Notes under the pieces: model-generated
What the model saw: the letters and a program-made list of their open reading frames with translations, nothing else
What the model was told of the DNA's origin: nothing
The model's database searches: none
Assembly (NCBI RefSeq): GCF_025370935.1
Contig: NC_133479.1
Location: forward strand, 15,552,894 to 15,616,893
Source: Choristoneura fumiferana
Lineage: Eukaryota; Arthropoda; Insecta; Lepidoptera; Tortricidae
Direction: 5' to 3'
DNA: 64,000 bases
Position numbers and translations under genes: made by a program
In this document: in pieces, positions 1 through 11,287 of the stretch
Position numbering within the stretch: position 1 is the stretch's first letter
Layout of the letters: each line of letters begins with the position of its first letter

Positions 1-656
1 CGTGCCTCTTATTCCAGATATTTAAATCACTCGAGCGAGGCGAGGGTTGATAGTTAATTCAAGAGTAAAACGGGTTTATGAACAAAAACAAACACTGCTG
101 TTCAATTCGACTGTGAGGAAATTAGGTAACTTATTAGAATTGTCTAGTGTTTTTTTAGTATATTATCAGAAACTTGACAGAAAATCTTCGTTCCAGAACA
201 ATATTATTTTTTATCGTAAATTCGATACCTGTTCAACTTGTACTAAGGTTTCCTTAATTTGTAAGCAGTGGAAAACGTAACGAGCTGCAGTGACTGTATA
301 ATACGAAACCATTTCTGCATCTATTTATCAAACTTTGCCACGACTTCGTCTGCAATCGGCAACGTTTCTACAAATTCAATGGAAATAGCAAATTATTTGG
401 TATTTTCCAGACATCCTGTGAATTTAGTGAAACTTCTCATCAATGGTGGTATTTTCAAAATGATGCCAGCATCTGTGCTTATTTCCAAGCACAGATTCTG
501 TTTATGGCCAGTTGGTCTACACTACACTACACTAATACGTGTAATACAGAGGTAAACTAATTGTAAGTATGTTGGTTTATCTGTTTGTATGTAGGAAGTT
601 AATCTTTAAAAATACTAAATAAATACTATCTTAAGCTTTCGTGATTTTCACTCATA
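1..656. other. Unassigned AT-rich DNA
   Basis: No gene or recognised repeat. Short open frames (77 and 95 codons) show no domain, signal peptide or codon pattern that would support them. A small CTACA-type run lies near 518-536. Confidence 0.6.
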
Positions 657-820
657 GTCGAATTACCACGCATCAAGGACTTATCACGCTAACACACTAC
701 TGTACCCTACTGTGGCCTACTACTGGTCTACTCGTGACCACGGCCACTGTAATGTTGCCGAAACGTCAAGGTAAATATTACTCGTGTGTGTTAGATAAGT
801 CCTGTGCGTGGTATTTTGAC
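657..820. repeat. Foldback repeat with GAAACGTC motif
   Basis: The outer arms are imperfect inverted copies: 657-697 (TACCACGCA, GGACTTATC, TAACACAC blocks) against 787-820. A second inner pair is built on GTGGCC and GGCCAC. The interior contains GTTGCCGAAACGTC. CGAAACGTC-type strings occur next to hammerhead-like motifs in Penelope-like retroelement ends, so this may be a terminal fragment of such an element. That last step is inference; the inverted structure is seen directly. Confidence 0.55.
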
Positions 821-1587
821 TAAATAGGTACTATACTCAAAACTACACACCATTCTCAAATGAGGTAAAAACATGCTGTTACTTAGAATTGTTTACTATA
901 GCTGTCCATCATAGAATATTTTAGATGGCAACATTATTTTATTATCTTAAAATTCCGTGCTCACAATCACAAATTGAGCACGCATCTATTGAAATGCAGA
1001 AACTAGATTCAGGTAAGTTTATTCATAGTAAATATTATAAACATGGTTTAGTTTTACCTACGATCATTTTGTAAGGCGGTTTGGAATTAAAGTAAGCAGG
1101 TTAAACCCAGCGACCCTTGTTATCGCAAACGAATCTCGAATCAAATCTGCGGCCTCTTGGAGCGTTTCCTCAATCTAATAGATAATACCCCAATTTTATT
1201 TTGGTGACCCGCCGCATTAGCTAACTGGCTGGTTAAGAGCAAACCAATTTAATTTTTTAAGCATTTCCTCTAAATGCCTTCACAGATGATTGTTTACAAG
1301 TTAAAAATTTGGCGGCCGCTCAAACGAGTAACATACATAGTTGAACATTTGGCGCACCAAGTCTTTCGAACTTTAAAAAAAAACCCAAATACTAAATCGA
1401 CAAAAATCCATATAACTATGGCAGTATTATATTTTTATATGTGCGTCGCTACGAATAAATAATAGTCAGGAACCGTAACTCAGAACAAATTCCGCACAAA
1501 AAGTGGCCATACTTAATTTATATACCTCTAATTAACTATATAACTACAGTACTATAGCCCATATTAGGTACCTACAAATTTTGTGGC
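821..1587. other. Unassigned AT-rich DNA
   Basis: I see no supported gene or repeat. The 62-codon open frame at 1274-1462 has no recognisable feature. Confidence 0.55.
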
Positions 1588-1618
1588 TAGATCCTATAGT
1601 CTATACTATAGGATCTAG
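1587..1618. repeat. Perfect short hairpin
   Basis: Two 14-bp arms, CTAGATCCTATAGT and its exact complement, are separated by 4 bases. It sits directly beside the next inverted repeat and may share its origin. No function is implied by the sequence. Confidence 0.75.
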
Positions 1619-1731
1619 GTACAGTCACGAGCGTTAATTTGGGACCACTCAAGGTCAAATATCTGTCATTTCGTTGTCATTCAAAGAGTGTTTTGACGAA
1701 ATGGGTCCCAAATTAACACAAAATTTGTACT
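1619..1731. repeat. MITE-like inverted repeat (GTTAATTTGGGACC)
   Basis: Perfect 14-bp inverted arms GTTAATTTGGGACC lie at 1633-1646 and 1704-1717, with GTAC at both outer edges. About 110 bp in total with no coding capacity, which fits a miniature DNA transposon or foldback element. The superfamily is not assigned because no clear target duplication was found. Confidence 0.6.
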
Positions 1732-2067
1732 ACTCACAAAAAGAGAATCGGTTGGAAAATGCGACCTGGTAGAAGAGAACAGCCGGACATCCGACTGACA
1801 CGAAAGCATTGTTTTGTCCAAGCTGAAATGGAGACGGCACGCGCTCGCACAGTCAATTAAAACGCAATTAGTAATTTCTGGAAGATTTAAATTAAAATGA
1901 TGTAAATTGTTAGGAGGATACGCTTGCTTACTAGGTGTACAAACAAATTGTAGAAAATAGGCACATATTGAAGGCGACTTTGATGTCTTGCGCGAAGCGT
2001 GGATAATTTCTGGCCTTGCTACATAAGGTGTTAATTAATACATATAGGTACTTAACTATTCAAAACC

Positions 2068-2142
2068 TCAACTCAAAATTTGGCCCTCAAATGTATGCAG
2101 TAGGTAATTTTGTATGTAGTGGGCCAAATTTTGAGCCGCTGA
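2068..2142. repeat. Foldback CTCAAAATTTGGCCC
   Basis: Exact 15-bp inverted arms lie at 2072-2086 and 2121-2135 around a 34-bp spacer. Short CTCA/TGAG blocks further out extend the symmetry. Likely a miniature inverted-repeat element. Confidence 0.65.
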
Positions 2143-3313
2143 GTATATTATGATGGTTTGAACTGAACTTGCTACATCTACTTACTTATTGAATGCGTGT
2201 GCGGAAATGTGGGTGAATAACATATGCAATGCACTAAGCCGCATTTCCACATGAGGCTGTAGAAATCATACAGCTACTTAAATAAAAGAAATACAAATGT
2301 CACGTGAGCTAAAACTGCGCATATATCGGTAATAGTGCAAATAAAAAAGGATTTGCACTACGAATACCTACCTACCACCGACACGTATATCTATTTTCCC
2401 AACTCGACGTATATCTTTTTTAGTCTGTTACGAAATTTTTCGTCATCACAAAATGAAAACTCTTATTTTGGTTTCGCCGTGAGTCGAAAAAGAAGACCTC
2501 TTTCAATAAGTTACGTACCTAACTATGTAGACTGCCGCAAGATTTACATTTGTCACCAAATTTACCGACAACCTTTAACCTTTTACAAAACACGGCCTCT
2601 ACCATGTGCCTCACTACATCCCTTTGACCAGTAAGAGTATTTTGGTAATTAGGTCAAAGCAATATCCATTAGAGCCGGAGAATGACATTACATTACCCAA
2701 TTCAAACGTCCATTGCTCCATTAGCCGCGTTAACGGTAGATGGAATCATGCATTCACAATCTATGTACACGTTCCACAATCCCAGTCAGATCAAAAAGGA
2801 TTCCATCTTGATACGAAATACGGGCTTATGCAAAACCTATAAAAAGATAATCCTGCTATTTAGAGCGGATGAACCCCCCACTCTCCTTCGAGTGAACTTA
2901 TTTCGAGCTCAATAATATCCCGGTGCTCAGCCTGGCAGGAGTTATGACACAAGAAAGCTTTTATCTCCACTCATGTATGGCGAATTGCAGATTTTTTTTT
3001 CTCAGTCTGTTTGATGTATTTGCAAACTTGGTTGTGCTTTTACAAAGATCTTACAAACGGAGTCTGTAATAAATAGGTTGTAGGTATATCTTTAATATTT
3101 GCATACCCTACCTACCTTAACATATCCTACCTAACTTTTTTTTAATTAATACTTGTTCTTGAATGCAGGCACAGTCTGTACCATATACGAGTAGGAATGG
3201 ACAGAAGGAAAATAGGCTCTTTATAGTGCATGCTTTAGGAAGTCATTTATAATCCAAACTTAATTCTAATCAAAATATCGAAGACGTCAATGATAGTTTT
3301 ATTTATTCATTAA
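2143..3313. other. Unassigned DNA
   Basis: Three short overlapping open frames occur (2335-2915, 77-99 codons), but none has a recognisable domain and they overlap in different frames. No repeat boundary is visible. Confidence 0.5.
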
Positions 3314-3493
3314 CTAGCTGTTGCCCGCGACTCCGTCCGCATAGAATACGTTTATCGCTGTCCCGCTTGAACTATGCAATTATCCGGGATAAAAACAATC
3401 CTTTGTCCTTTTCCGGAACTCAAACTATCTGTTTGAAGAGATAGGTAACAAACAGACTTACAAACTTTCGCATTTATAATAAATATTAGTGGA
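3314..3493 (-). mobile_element. Non-autonomous Helitron
   Basis: On the minus strand the element reads from near TCC..CTAATATT to ...GCAACAGCTAG. The plus strand shows CTAGCTGTTGCCCGCGACTC at the left and CGCATTTATAAT then ATTAGTGGA at the right. The GC-rich block near the CTAG end (CCGCGACTCCGTCCGC) replaces the usual 3' hairpin. Host A precedes CTAG as expected, but the other edge is followed by A rather than T, so that end has drifted. About 180 bp, non-coding. Confidence 0.8.
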
Positions 3494-4288
3494 ATTAAGT
3501 TTGCTATTTTTCATATCATAATTCGAAAACAATGAAAAAACTTATCCTATAAAATTATTAAATTACCTACTTTAAGAGATACACAAAAAAGTTTTTGTTC
3601 ACATTTTAAAAACATGATGAATTCTCTGATTGCGCCATCTACTCCATACTTTATTAACTACAACAACGAAAGGGCAGCTAAACATAGCTAGCTAGCTCTG
3701 ATAAAACCATCCGGTCAGACGACGAGCAAGTTTCCAGCAAGTTACGCAAAATGTACCTAGATGGCGCTTATTGTAGCTTGCTTAGAAGCTTGAGGGTTTC
3801 ACACAATGTAGCAATTTCAAGCTTGGTCTTGTTGCACACAGATGTCGCTCGAATATAACCGAACCGAACCAGCTAAATAAAGTTTTTTGAAGAGACGATT
3901 TATTTAAAAAGAAGTTTTAGTTTATTCGAATAAAAATAAAAATTCAATACAATAGGCATACATTACGGATAAACAAAATACTCACAAATACTTTTGTGCT
4001 GTCACATTTAAAAAAAGTTGGGTAAACAAACTGGTGAACTTTTGAAAAAAAAAACGAAATAAAATAAAAATTAAGAAAACAACGTGAGCGGGATGACTGT
4101 TAATTGGCCCAAAATATGTTACAACGAGGTTACAACATTGACAAGATTGATAAGTGACAGTTGATATCTTGTTTTTGCTCAGTTGACTGCAAGTTGACTG
4201 CCATTACCGCGGCAAATGTCATATCAATTACAAAAAAAAAACATCAACGATACAGAATAAAAATTAATGAGCTGCGCTAGCATTCCTC
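3494..4288. other. Unassigned DNA with GCGCCATCT inverted pair
   Basis: No gene. A 9-bp inverted pair, GCGCCATCT near 3635 and AGATGGCGC near 3760, is too short to define an element. The rest is AT-rich with A/T homopolymers. Confidence 0.45.
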
Positions 4289-4591
4289 GCACTTGACCTG
4301 CAGGAGTATCCAGTGGCGTAGCTAGGTAACCTAGGGCCCTGGGGCAAATAAAAAAATGGGGCCCACTGCTATCAAAACTGGTAGGGTTTTTTGAAGTAAA
4401 ATCATTATATATACAAATAGTTTAAAAATGCTAAGCAACTTTATCATCAGCTATAAAGCAGAATTTCGAGGGTCCCCTGAGCTTGAGGGCCCCGGGGCAC
4501 TGCCCCGCCTAGCCCCTTGGTAGCTACGCCACTGGGAGTATCAAAACAATATAAGTTACATATTGTTTTGATACTCCTGCAGGTCGAGTGC
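4289..4591. repeat. Near-perfect palindrome split by a hAT element
   Basis: With the inserted element and one target duplication removed, 4289-4310 joins 4543-4591. The result is a hairpin with arms of about 33 bp (GCACTTGACCTGCAGGAGTA and its partner at 4559-4591) around a loop of a few bases. One arm mismatch (T/C) is visible next to GACCTGCAGG. The palindrome predates the hAT insertion. Confidence 0.85.
4311..4534. mobile_element. hAT MITE with 8-bp target duplication
   Basis: The 224-bp element starts CAGTGGCGTAGCTA and ends with its exact complement TAGCTACGCCACTG. It is flanked by the direct duplication GGAGTATC (4303-4310 and 4535-4542). An 8-bp duplication with CAGTG-type termini is diagnostic of the hAT superfamily. 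The subterminal regions are rich in GGGCCC/GGGGC. It has no transposase frame, so movement would have needed a source element elsewhere. Confidence 0.9.
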
Positions 4592-5840
4592 ATGCACCGC
4601 TTCAAAGAATTTACTTAGGTATAATTCCTTTCCTTTTATATAATTCCTAAATTATGCACATCTCCCTTCTAACATTGAAGACAGGGACGCATTGACCGAA
4701 ACCCAAAGTGAAGTGTCACTATACGTCCATATCGACCAAGAGCGATGTTAACATACCTAGGTAGAGAATATGATAATGGGATTATCGGTGTTGTAATCTC
4801 AAAGAAACCCCTTTAAAGATAATGATCTGGTCACCTCACCATATCTCTGGCTCACCTACTTACTTCAGTAGCTCATCAAGTCATCACATTAAGTTGTCTA
4901 AGAAAAATCTAAGATGAAGCGCAACTATATTCTAATCGCGTAGAACCTACCCTCATCAGATGTCCTAAACCTGAGGACCCATATTACATTACTCAAGCGC
5001 CCCTGACCTCTATCCAACATTAGTCGGTAACAAATCTTTGGTTTATTAAGTCTGCCTATTAGTTACGTGGTGTTCTCATTCCCACACGCAAATAAACACG
5101 CGCGTGTAGGGTTACCATTTCAAAATACAGACTTAATAAGTCATCTAAAGTGCAAGTACTTTTATTTAACTTGCAATGCTTGTTTGTTTGCATGTGTTAA
5201 GGTGATTTCATTAAAAGTTGAATTTCACACATTTCTAGAGATTACATCTAGTGATCGAATCGACATGAAATTCGGTAATTAAATGTGTAATTTGGATGAC
5301 AATATAGTAGACTACAGTACAGCAAAAAAGTGAACATAGCATAAAACTATTTTTTTTCACATGTTCTCTTTTTTTACTCAATTCAGTGGCATAAATTTTC
5401 AATTCAAATGCGGATTCAATAAATGACAAATACTGTGGCAACTAGTTAGTAAGTAAATGTGCCATCTTCTAGTTAAAATTTGTGTTTTTTTTACCGCTGC
5501 TTTACATAAAATTTCCGTCAAATACGGTAAATACCACTCACATGACAACCCCGCGCTTGAGAGTACTTGAGAATCGGTCACAAACACTACACATTGTACG
5601 GCGTACAATGGACGGGACCCTCGTATTACACAATAAAGCAGTGACTTCAGTTATTTTTATATGCGCTCTTGCTTAGAAGCAATAACAAAGTTCGAATGGC
5701 TATGAATATATATCGGCTTTAGAAATGGAAGGTCCGTAATCTACCTACATCTATTTACACTACTTTGGGTAAGTTAATGGTAAAAACGCTATCCCCAGCT
5801 CTGTAAAGTGTAAACAGTGAAGCAAACATTTAGAAAAGTA
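4592..5840. other. Unassigned DNA
   Basis: Several open frames of 64-71 codons on both strands overlap each other and lack recognisable motifs. No repeat termini identified. Confidence 0.5.
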
Positions 5841-6004
5841 TACATACGAGCATATATGTAAACTCTTTACTGTACAGAAAAGGAAAAAATACTGTCGACA
5901 AAACGCCTCAGCAGTTCGCCTTTGTACATGCTTTGCACATCTCTTTCTCTTGTTAATTGTAATTTTCATATGTTTTATGTGCAATAAAGAGTTACAATAC
6001 AATA
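5841..6004. mobile_element. LINE 3'-tail fragments, both strands
   Basis: ATGTAAACTCTTTACTGTAC (5858-5877) resembles the reverse of a common lepidopteran LINE tail. GTGCAATAAAGAGTTACAAT (5980-5999) is the same tail type in forward orientation, with an AATAAA signal. Both are short, old and non-coding. Confidence 0.5.
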
Positions 6005-6144
6005 CAAAATTTGAGATACATTTTAAATTTTTTAATACTTCGCTACACGATTTTCTCCTTTATATTCGAAGAAAAGTATTCGCCGTATCAGGAGACCATT
6101 AACCAGTAAGTTCATGACACAGCTTTGAACAGAAAACTGTCAAA

Positions 6145-6310
6145 ATTCAAATTCAAATCATTTATTCAGTAAATAGGCTGCAATGGGCACTTTTACACGT
6201 CATTTTTTTAACTACCAGCGCTTTCGGAAAAACTATCATTGCTAAGAATGCGCCGTAAAAAAATATTTTTTTCAAAGTCTTACTGCCATAGTCTCATAAG
6301 AATATTGTAT
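6145..6310 (-). mobile_element. LINE 3' end, GCGGCGCATTCTT family
   Basis: The plus strand begins ATTCAAATTCAAATCATTTA (tail), then GTAAATAGGCTGCAATGGGC, and runs to AATGCGCCG. This matches, in reverse, the insertion at 46,974-47,226. It is the 3' untranslated end of a non-LTR retrotransposon (clade not fixed; jockey-like tail style). More diverged than the 47-kb copy. Confidence 0.75.
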
Positions 6311-6339
6311 ACACTAACAATACTTGGATCTACTCAGTT

Positions 6340-6500
6340 ATCCGAAAATAAATTATTTTGATTTTGATTTGATTGTAACGGATTAGTTACAAAACTAAAC
6401 ACAAACTAAGTATATCTACATTCAGTGGAAGTGTAGAATGCTTCCACCGTCATAAAATAATAATAATAATAATTTGATTCTGAAATATATATTTCAGATC
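6340..6500. repeat. LINE-type tail, (AAT)n and an 18-bp palindrome
   Basis: A (TTTTGAT)-type tail at 6343-6375 marks another retrotransposon end. An (AAT)n microsatellite lies at 6459-6474. The perfect palindrome CTGAAATATATATTTCAG lies at 6480-6497. None is coding. Confidence 0.6.
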
Positions 6501-6775
6501 AAGTAACCATTAAGTTTTTAAATTCCGAAGGCAAGCTCACGCCTGCCGCCCCCAAAGTTAGCTCACACGCACTCATATCATGTTCTGAAAGCAGAGCGGT
6601 ACTGAGGGCATAGTATTGCATCCGTTCCCATAAGCCCTATGGGATCGTCTTGGGAACTTCGACGTCGCGCGCCTGTGACTAGAAATTAAACTAAAAATAT
6701 ACAACTTTAAAATCCATAAGCTTAATAATAATACAGCCTTAAATATAACAAGGGGGCTAACTTTATTTAATCTTG
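6501..6775. other. Unassigned DNA
   Basis: Slightly GC-richer stretch (6540-6680) containing CCCATAAGCCCTATGGGA. I do not recognise a gene or element. Confidence 0.4.
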
Positions 6776-7021
6776 TCTATGCTTATGGAGCATCACTCTC
6801 TGATCTCCCGCATGAACACAGAGTCGCATGAATGTTGTAGTTGCTGTGTATCTATCTATTTATATTTGTTGTATATAGGTGTTGTGTTTATGGTTTGTTT
6901 TATAAATTGCACCACCTGCTAAAATCTATTCCTTACCTTGGAAAACATTATCTATGTACCTTACCTCTGTTTTCTGTACTGTTTCTATGTTATGGTGTTC
7001 AATAAAGAGTAATTGTATTGT
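6776..7021 (+). mobile_element. LINE 3' UTR (TTGCACCACCTGCTAAAAT family)
   Basis: Shares ordered blocks with 52,158-52,489: TATGCTTA.GGAGCA, GAATGTTGTAGTTGCTGTGT-like text, TTGCACCACCTGCTAAAAT, CTTACCTTGGAAAA and GTGTTCAATAAAGAGTA followed by an ATTGT tail. The AATAAA signal and A/T tail give plus orientation. This is a 5'-truncated non-LTR element with no coding part left. Confidence 0.75.
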
Positions 7022-7589
7022 AATTATGACTTTTAGTAGTACAATTGAGTAAAGTGAGGCAGCTTTGCGTTTTGGCAACACATAAGGGTAATTATAACCC
7101 CGCCGTGCAAAAATCTTCCTCCTGCTTGACCCCTTTAACCGGTGCACTGCCTACATGTACTTGCGCCTACTTATGCTACCGGCTGCTGGACACACCCTAT
7201 TCACTAGTTGATCCATTCATTCTACCTTGCATCACTAGGGTTTCCATACGAGTCATTTTCCCAATGTCTGGTAAAGAGAATTGTGCAGTCACGACTTATC
7301 ATAAAAACGGCGAAAATGGTTTCCACCTAAACGTTAGCCAATGTTGGCCAACTTTGATGGGTCACTAGTGAGCTGCGTTAGATCCGCATTACAAAATGTG
7401 CTTCATCGCAGCTACATCTTGAGGTGTCGTGTGGTCATTTTGCGATCTAGTCACTCTACACTGTGCGAATTCACATTAAATACTAGATTCATATGATTAA
7501 ATACTAGATTATGTCACATTTATTATATGTACCTATCAGTAAAAAAAACACTACAAAACTAACTTCGACTATTATGTATTTAGTAGGTA
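7022..7589. other. Unassigned DNA with a 107-codon open frame
   Basis: The frame at 7045-7368 on the plus strand has no domain I recognise. It lies just downstream of a LINE tail and may be chance. No other structure seen. Confidence 0.4.
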
Positions 7590-7794
7590 TCCATACTAAT
7601 ATTATAAATGCGAAAGTATGTGTGTTTGTATGTTTGTCCGTCTTTCACGTCGAAACGGAGCCACGGAACGACGTGATTTTTGGCATAGAGATAGTTTATG
7701 GGCCAGAGAGTGACATAGCTACTTTTATCCCGGAAATGCATAGTTCCCGAGGGAACAGCGCGCGATAACCGAATTCCACGCGGGCAAAAGCTAG
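7590..7794 (+). mobile_element. Complete non-autonomous Helitron, 205 bp
   Basis: Starts TCCATACTAATATTATAAAT and ends CGCGGGCAAAAGCTAG. Host A (7589) precedes TC and host T (7795) follows CTAG, with no target duplication. This is the A|T insertion rule of Helitrons. The CTAG end is preceded by a GC-rich block. Non-coding. Confidence 0.9.
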
Positions 7795-8478
7795 TTAATT
7801 AATATTTCAGAAAATAAAATGCACAAACCAAGATCTCATTTTGATTGACAACATATGTCAGAAATTGACCAAAATCGGTAAACGTTTAGGAGTTGAACAC
7901 CATTACCACTATTTATATATGAAGGCAAGTTTCACTTTTATTTCACAAACATCTTAAACTGTATCACACTCTTGATTTTAAAATTATTTATCAAATCACC
8001 ATTGCAAGTATTTTTTTATTTTCAAATACCTACGAGTACCACCTACTTTATTTACATACAACTTGCAGACGAAGTAACAAGAAATTTTGCGTGGAGCAAA
8101 GGACATTGTCAGGAAATTTCATTATTTGATCTGGTAACCCTATGCTCGTCTCATCCGTGAACCTTCACACCACTTTAACTTTGCACTTAAGTAAAAACAT
8201 CCAAGCTCCTTTTATATAATGTTGTAGGGTCGTTATCTGAGCACTTTGAATGAATTTCGGTTTATTGTGGCTTGCAGTAACTTACTTTATTAACATGCAG
8301 GACACGTTTCCACAAGCACTGCGGGTCAAGGAAGACCAGGAAAACATGAGAAGGGAAGGTCCTTCAAACAAAACTACATTTAGTGGATGTATGACCTAAA
8401 TTTAGAACAAGGGTTTGTCCAAACGGTACATTTAGATTTTTTAACTAAGTACATCTCTGTTATCTATCTATAGGTACC
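7795..8478. other. Unassigned DNA
   Basis: AT-rich with a 62-codon open frame (7972-8160) that I do not recognise. No repeat termini seen. Confidence 0.45.
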
Positions 8479-8623
8479 AGTGACGTGGCCTCTTAACAAT
8501 GCCATAGAGTTATCCAAATTTTCCTCACTAGCCTGCGTCTCCCATTCACCACTCGCCGCTTCAAGGTAGAGCCTTTTCTACTACAGGTTGTCTACCAAAA
8601 GTTGTGACGCTACGCCACTGGTG
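8479..8623. mobile_element. Possible decayed hAT MITE
   Basis: The right edge GCTACGCCACTG matches the terminus of the 4.3-kb hAT element, and the left edge CAGTGACGTGGC is a degraded version. The expected 8-bp flanking duplication is not visible, so the boundaries are tentative. Confidence 0.35.
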
Positions 8624-10435
8624 CCAATTCTGTCCTGCTTTTAATAAATAGCGTAGTAATAAAACTAAATGCTATGAAAGCAAAGTCGTATTATTTTTCT
8701 ATTATAAAATTAATTAAAAATGTATTGATACTTAACCACAGTTAAAAGTACTACTTGACGAGTGACTCGATAGCGTCACATTGGCTTTTTAGTCGCCTCT
8801 AGTTTCAAGTCTAGACGTCTAGAACACTATTTCAAACAACTCTAAAACTGCTGTCTCAACTCGTCTATATTGAGGCGCGACGCTTCAACAAAAGCATATT
8901 TGAGACAAAATGGCATGTGTTCCATCAAAGCTCATGGTAAATTTCAAATCACTTAAACCCCGAAAAAGTCAAAGGTGCCAGCCAAAAATCGGAATCCGTC
9001 AACAAATCCCTTTGACCGGTTGGTTTTTACATTGCTTATAGATAAATTAACTTGGAGCCACTCACATTTAGAAAATTTTCCTACCAAACAAAAATGAACA
9101 TTGCGTGATACCGAAAACCATGTGTGGCGAAAATTACCCTTTAGGCGGAAATTGCCGACCAAATGAACGCCGGTATATTTGTTATTACCGAGTAAACCAC
9201 TGCAAAGACGCGAAAGAAACTAATTAAAGCCAGGTAATGAGCATTTTCGCCGGTTAATCCGAAGGCACACGTGCGTGAGCCACGTGAGATTCAAAGTGAA
9301 CCTCTATCGAAAAAGCCTGGTTGTGAATTATAGAGACGTCACGTTGACGGTTCCTCTTCCGATTGTATTGATACCGAAATAAATATAACAAAGTTTAACT
9401 CACATGAGTTACATTCATAGCTTTGCTTTCCACACATGTAAATTATTATGAAAGTATCTAAGGGATTTGAATGGGATTGAAGATGTTTCTTTCGAATCAT
9501 TAATATTTCTAAGAGGTTCCTAATACAATTTACAGTAGATACATTCGTACTCAACCTCACTCTATGTTTAACCGTTTGCAAGTCTATAACACATCTATAT
9601 ATTGTATTTATCGTCAAGTAAAGCGAATACAATTTTAATCGTCACTCACGTGTTCGTACCTGTTTTACCCCTGACATATAAATGTATACCCTTGTTTAGT
9701 GTACACAGCTTTTTATTCATGGAGGGGTTGGTACTCGTGTTTTTCGTTCCAATATTTTATTGTTTGGTGCCGTAACGTGCAAATTAGCTCTTAGATCGAA
9801 CTGTGCATTTCTTATTTGAAATAAGTACCTACATATTGTTGTTCTGAATAAATTAGAAGCAATATTTTTTGCTTTCAGAGTTCAATTTCATGATAGCAAA
9901 TAATATATAGGTTCCTATATCGTAGTGTTTGCGTAATGTAGTATGTTTGTTAGATTTTTACGTGAAAAGCGCAAACTACAGGTTTTTGTTTATACGATTA
10001 GGCATTCCGCTAATAATCATGAAAAAATAAGCATAAGCGTTTAGAAAGTATGTAACTAAACTAAAAACTAAACTAGTAGTAATAGTAACTAAAACATTCC
10101 CTTTGTTTAAAAAAAGACTAAAATGTTACATTGTCTTTACACTTTTTTTCCATATTTAATTGTAAAAATGGAAAGAATTAACAGCTAAAACTTAATTAAA
10201 TATCTTCGTTGGTGAATATTTATTCAAAGTAAACATTAATTAAGAACAATTGGGTATTCAAAACGTACGTCGTCATAATTACGTATTCCTTTTCATTTAT
10301 CTACTAGCTTATCGATCCATAATGAAGTGCGATTCTATAATATCCAAGTGACATGGAAACGATTCCCAAACTACATCTATTGTTACAACGCCGAATAAGA
10401 AGCTCAAATGATCCGTTTAGAATGTATGCACCTCT
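8624..10435. other. Unassigned DNA
   Basis: No gene or repeat that I can define. Open frames at 8953-9162 and 9339-9632 (minus strand) lack recognisable domains. Confidence 0.5.
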
Positions 10436-10561
10436 TCCGTCCAACTCTATGAGAAAGACATGAAATATCACCGCTCATCTCACTCTCGTGTTAAATAAAA
10501 TAAGCATCAGCGGGACGGCAAGAGACGAAGTTCAAATTTTGCACTTTGTAGTATAGGGCCT
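10436..10561. mobile_element. Diverged copy of the TACGAAATTCGAAG MITE
   Basis: The right half (AGCATCAGCGGGACGG, then GACGAAGTTCAAATTTTG, then GTAGTATAGGGCC) follows the same order as the adjacent intact MITE. CATCTCACTCTCGTGTTAAA matches its centre. Two copies of one family therefore lie side by side, this one older. Confidence 0.6.
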
Positions 10562-10565
10562 GAAG

Positions 10566-10694
10566 AGCTAGGTACTACGAAATTCGAAGTTCGTATCGTA
10601 CCATCCCTCTCACTCTCGTACTAAATAATATTAGCATTAGCGGGATGGTACGATACGAACTTCGATTTTCGAATTTCGTAGTAACCCCGCAGCT
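10566..10694. mobile_element. MITE, TACGAAATTCGAAGTTCGTA family, copy 1
   Basis: About 129 bp whose two halves are inverted copies. Left: TACTACGAAATTCGAAGTTC... to CCCTCT. Right: GCGGGATGGTACGATACGAA... to TACTAACCCC-type end reversed. AGCT lies at both outer edges. The same family recurs at 39.8 and 48.8 kb. No coding capacity; superfamily unassigned. Confidence 0.85.
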
Positions 10695-11125
10695 CTCTAA
10701 CTCCGAAACAAAGTGTGCCCACATTTTTAATAATTACGCTATCCTTAAAAGTGCGTTAAAGATGCGTAAAAGTGAGTCATGTCTAGTTTATGATCATTCT
10801 ACTTATCATTTAGACTATTTTAGACGATGTAGAATACAAATCCTGCCTGCCCTTAGACTCTCACCTTTAGTCCTTTGTCAATAGAGAAAACCTTTTTGTA
10901 GGGCTTAGGGATTATTTCTAACATGGCAACAAGTGCCATCAAAGAGTATACTTACCTTTTTCTGTGAACCTTAAAGGGTACTTTAAAAAGGTTTTTTTTC
11001 ATTCCTTGTATTATTTAATTTAGTAGCTGTACGTTTCTGACGAAAAAAACTTCAATGATTACATCATATTTCAAAATTATAATATTATGTAGCTACACTT
11101 TATAATCCACTATTAAGTTTCAATA
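10695..11125. other. Unassigned DNA
   Basis: No gene or element recognised. Confidence 0.45.
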
Positions 11126-11275
11126 CTTAATAATAATAGTTTCAATATTTAATAATAATAATAATGAAGAATACTAATGCTACTTACACTAGTTTTGTAA
11201 GACCAATTCTACTAACAAAAAATATGGACTTTTGTTTGGTCTGAAATAAAGTATATATTTTTTTATTTATTTATA
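11126..11275 (+). mobile_element. LINE-like 3' tail with (AAT)n
   Basis: An (AAT)n run (about 11,145-11,164) precedes GGTCTGAAATAAAGTATATA and a T/A-rich tail to about 11,275. The AATAAA signal followed by a TTTATT tail suggests a retrotransposon end. No coding part. Confidence 0.45.
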
Positions 11276-11287
11276 ATACGAGTACTT

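Noticed and set aside
3314..3493. SINE or LINE 3' end
   Set aside because: This repeat type could be read as a retroposon tail, but sister copies have TC and CTAG ends at A|T sites without target duplication, which fits Helitrons.
7045..7368. 107-codon frame as a gene
   Set aside because: No family resemblance, no promoter or splice context, and it starts just after a LINE tail.
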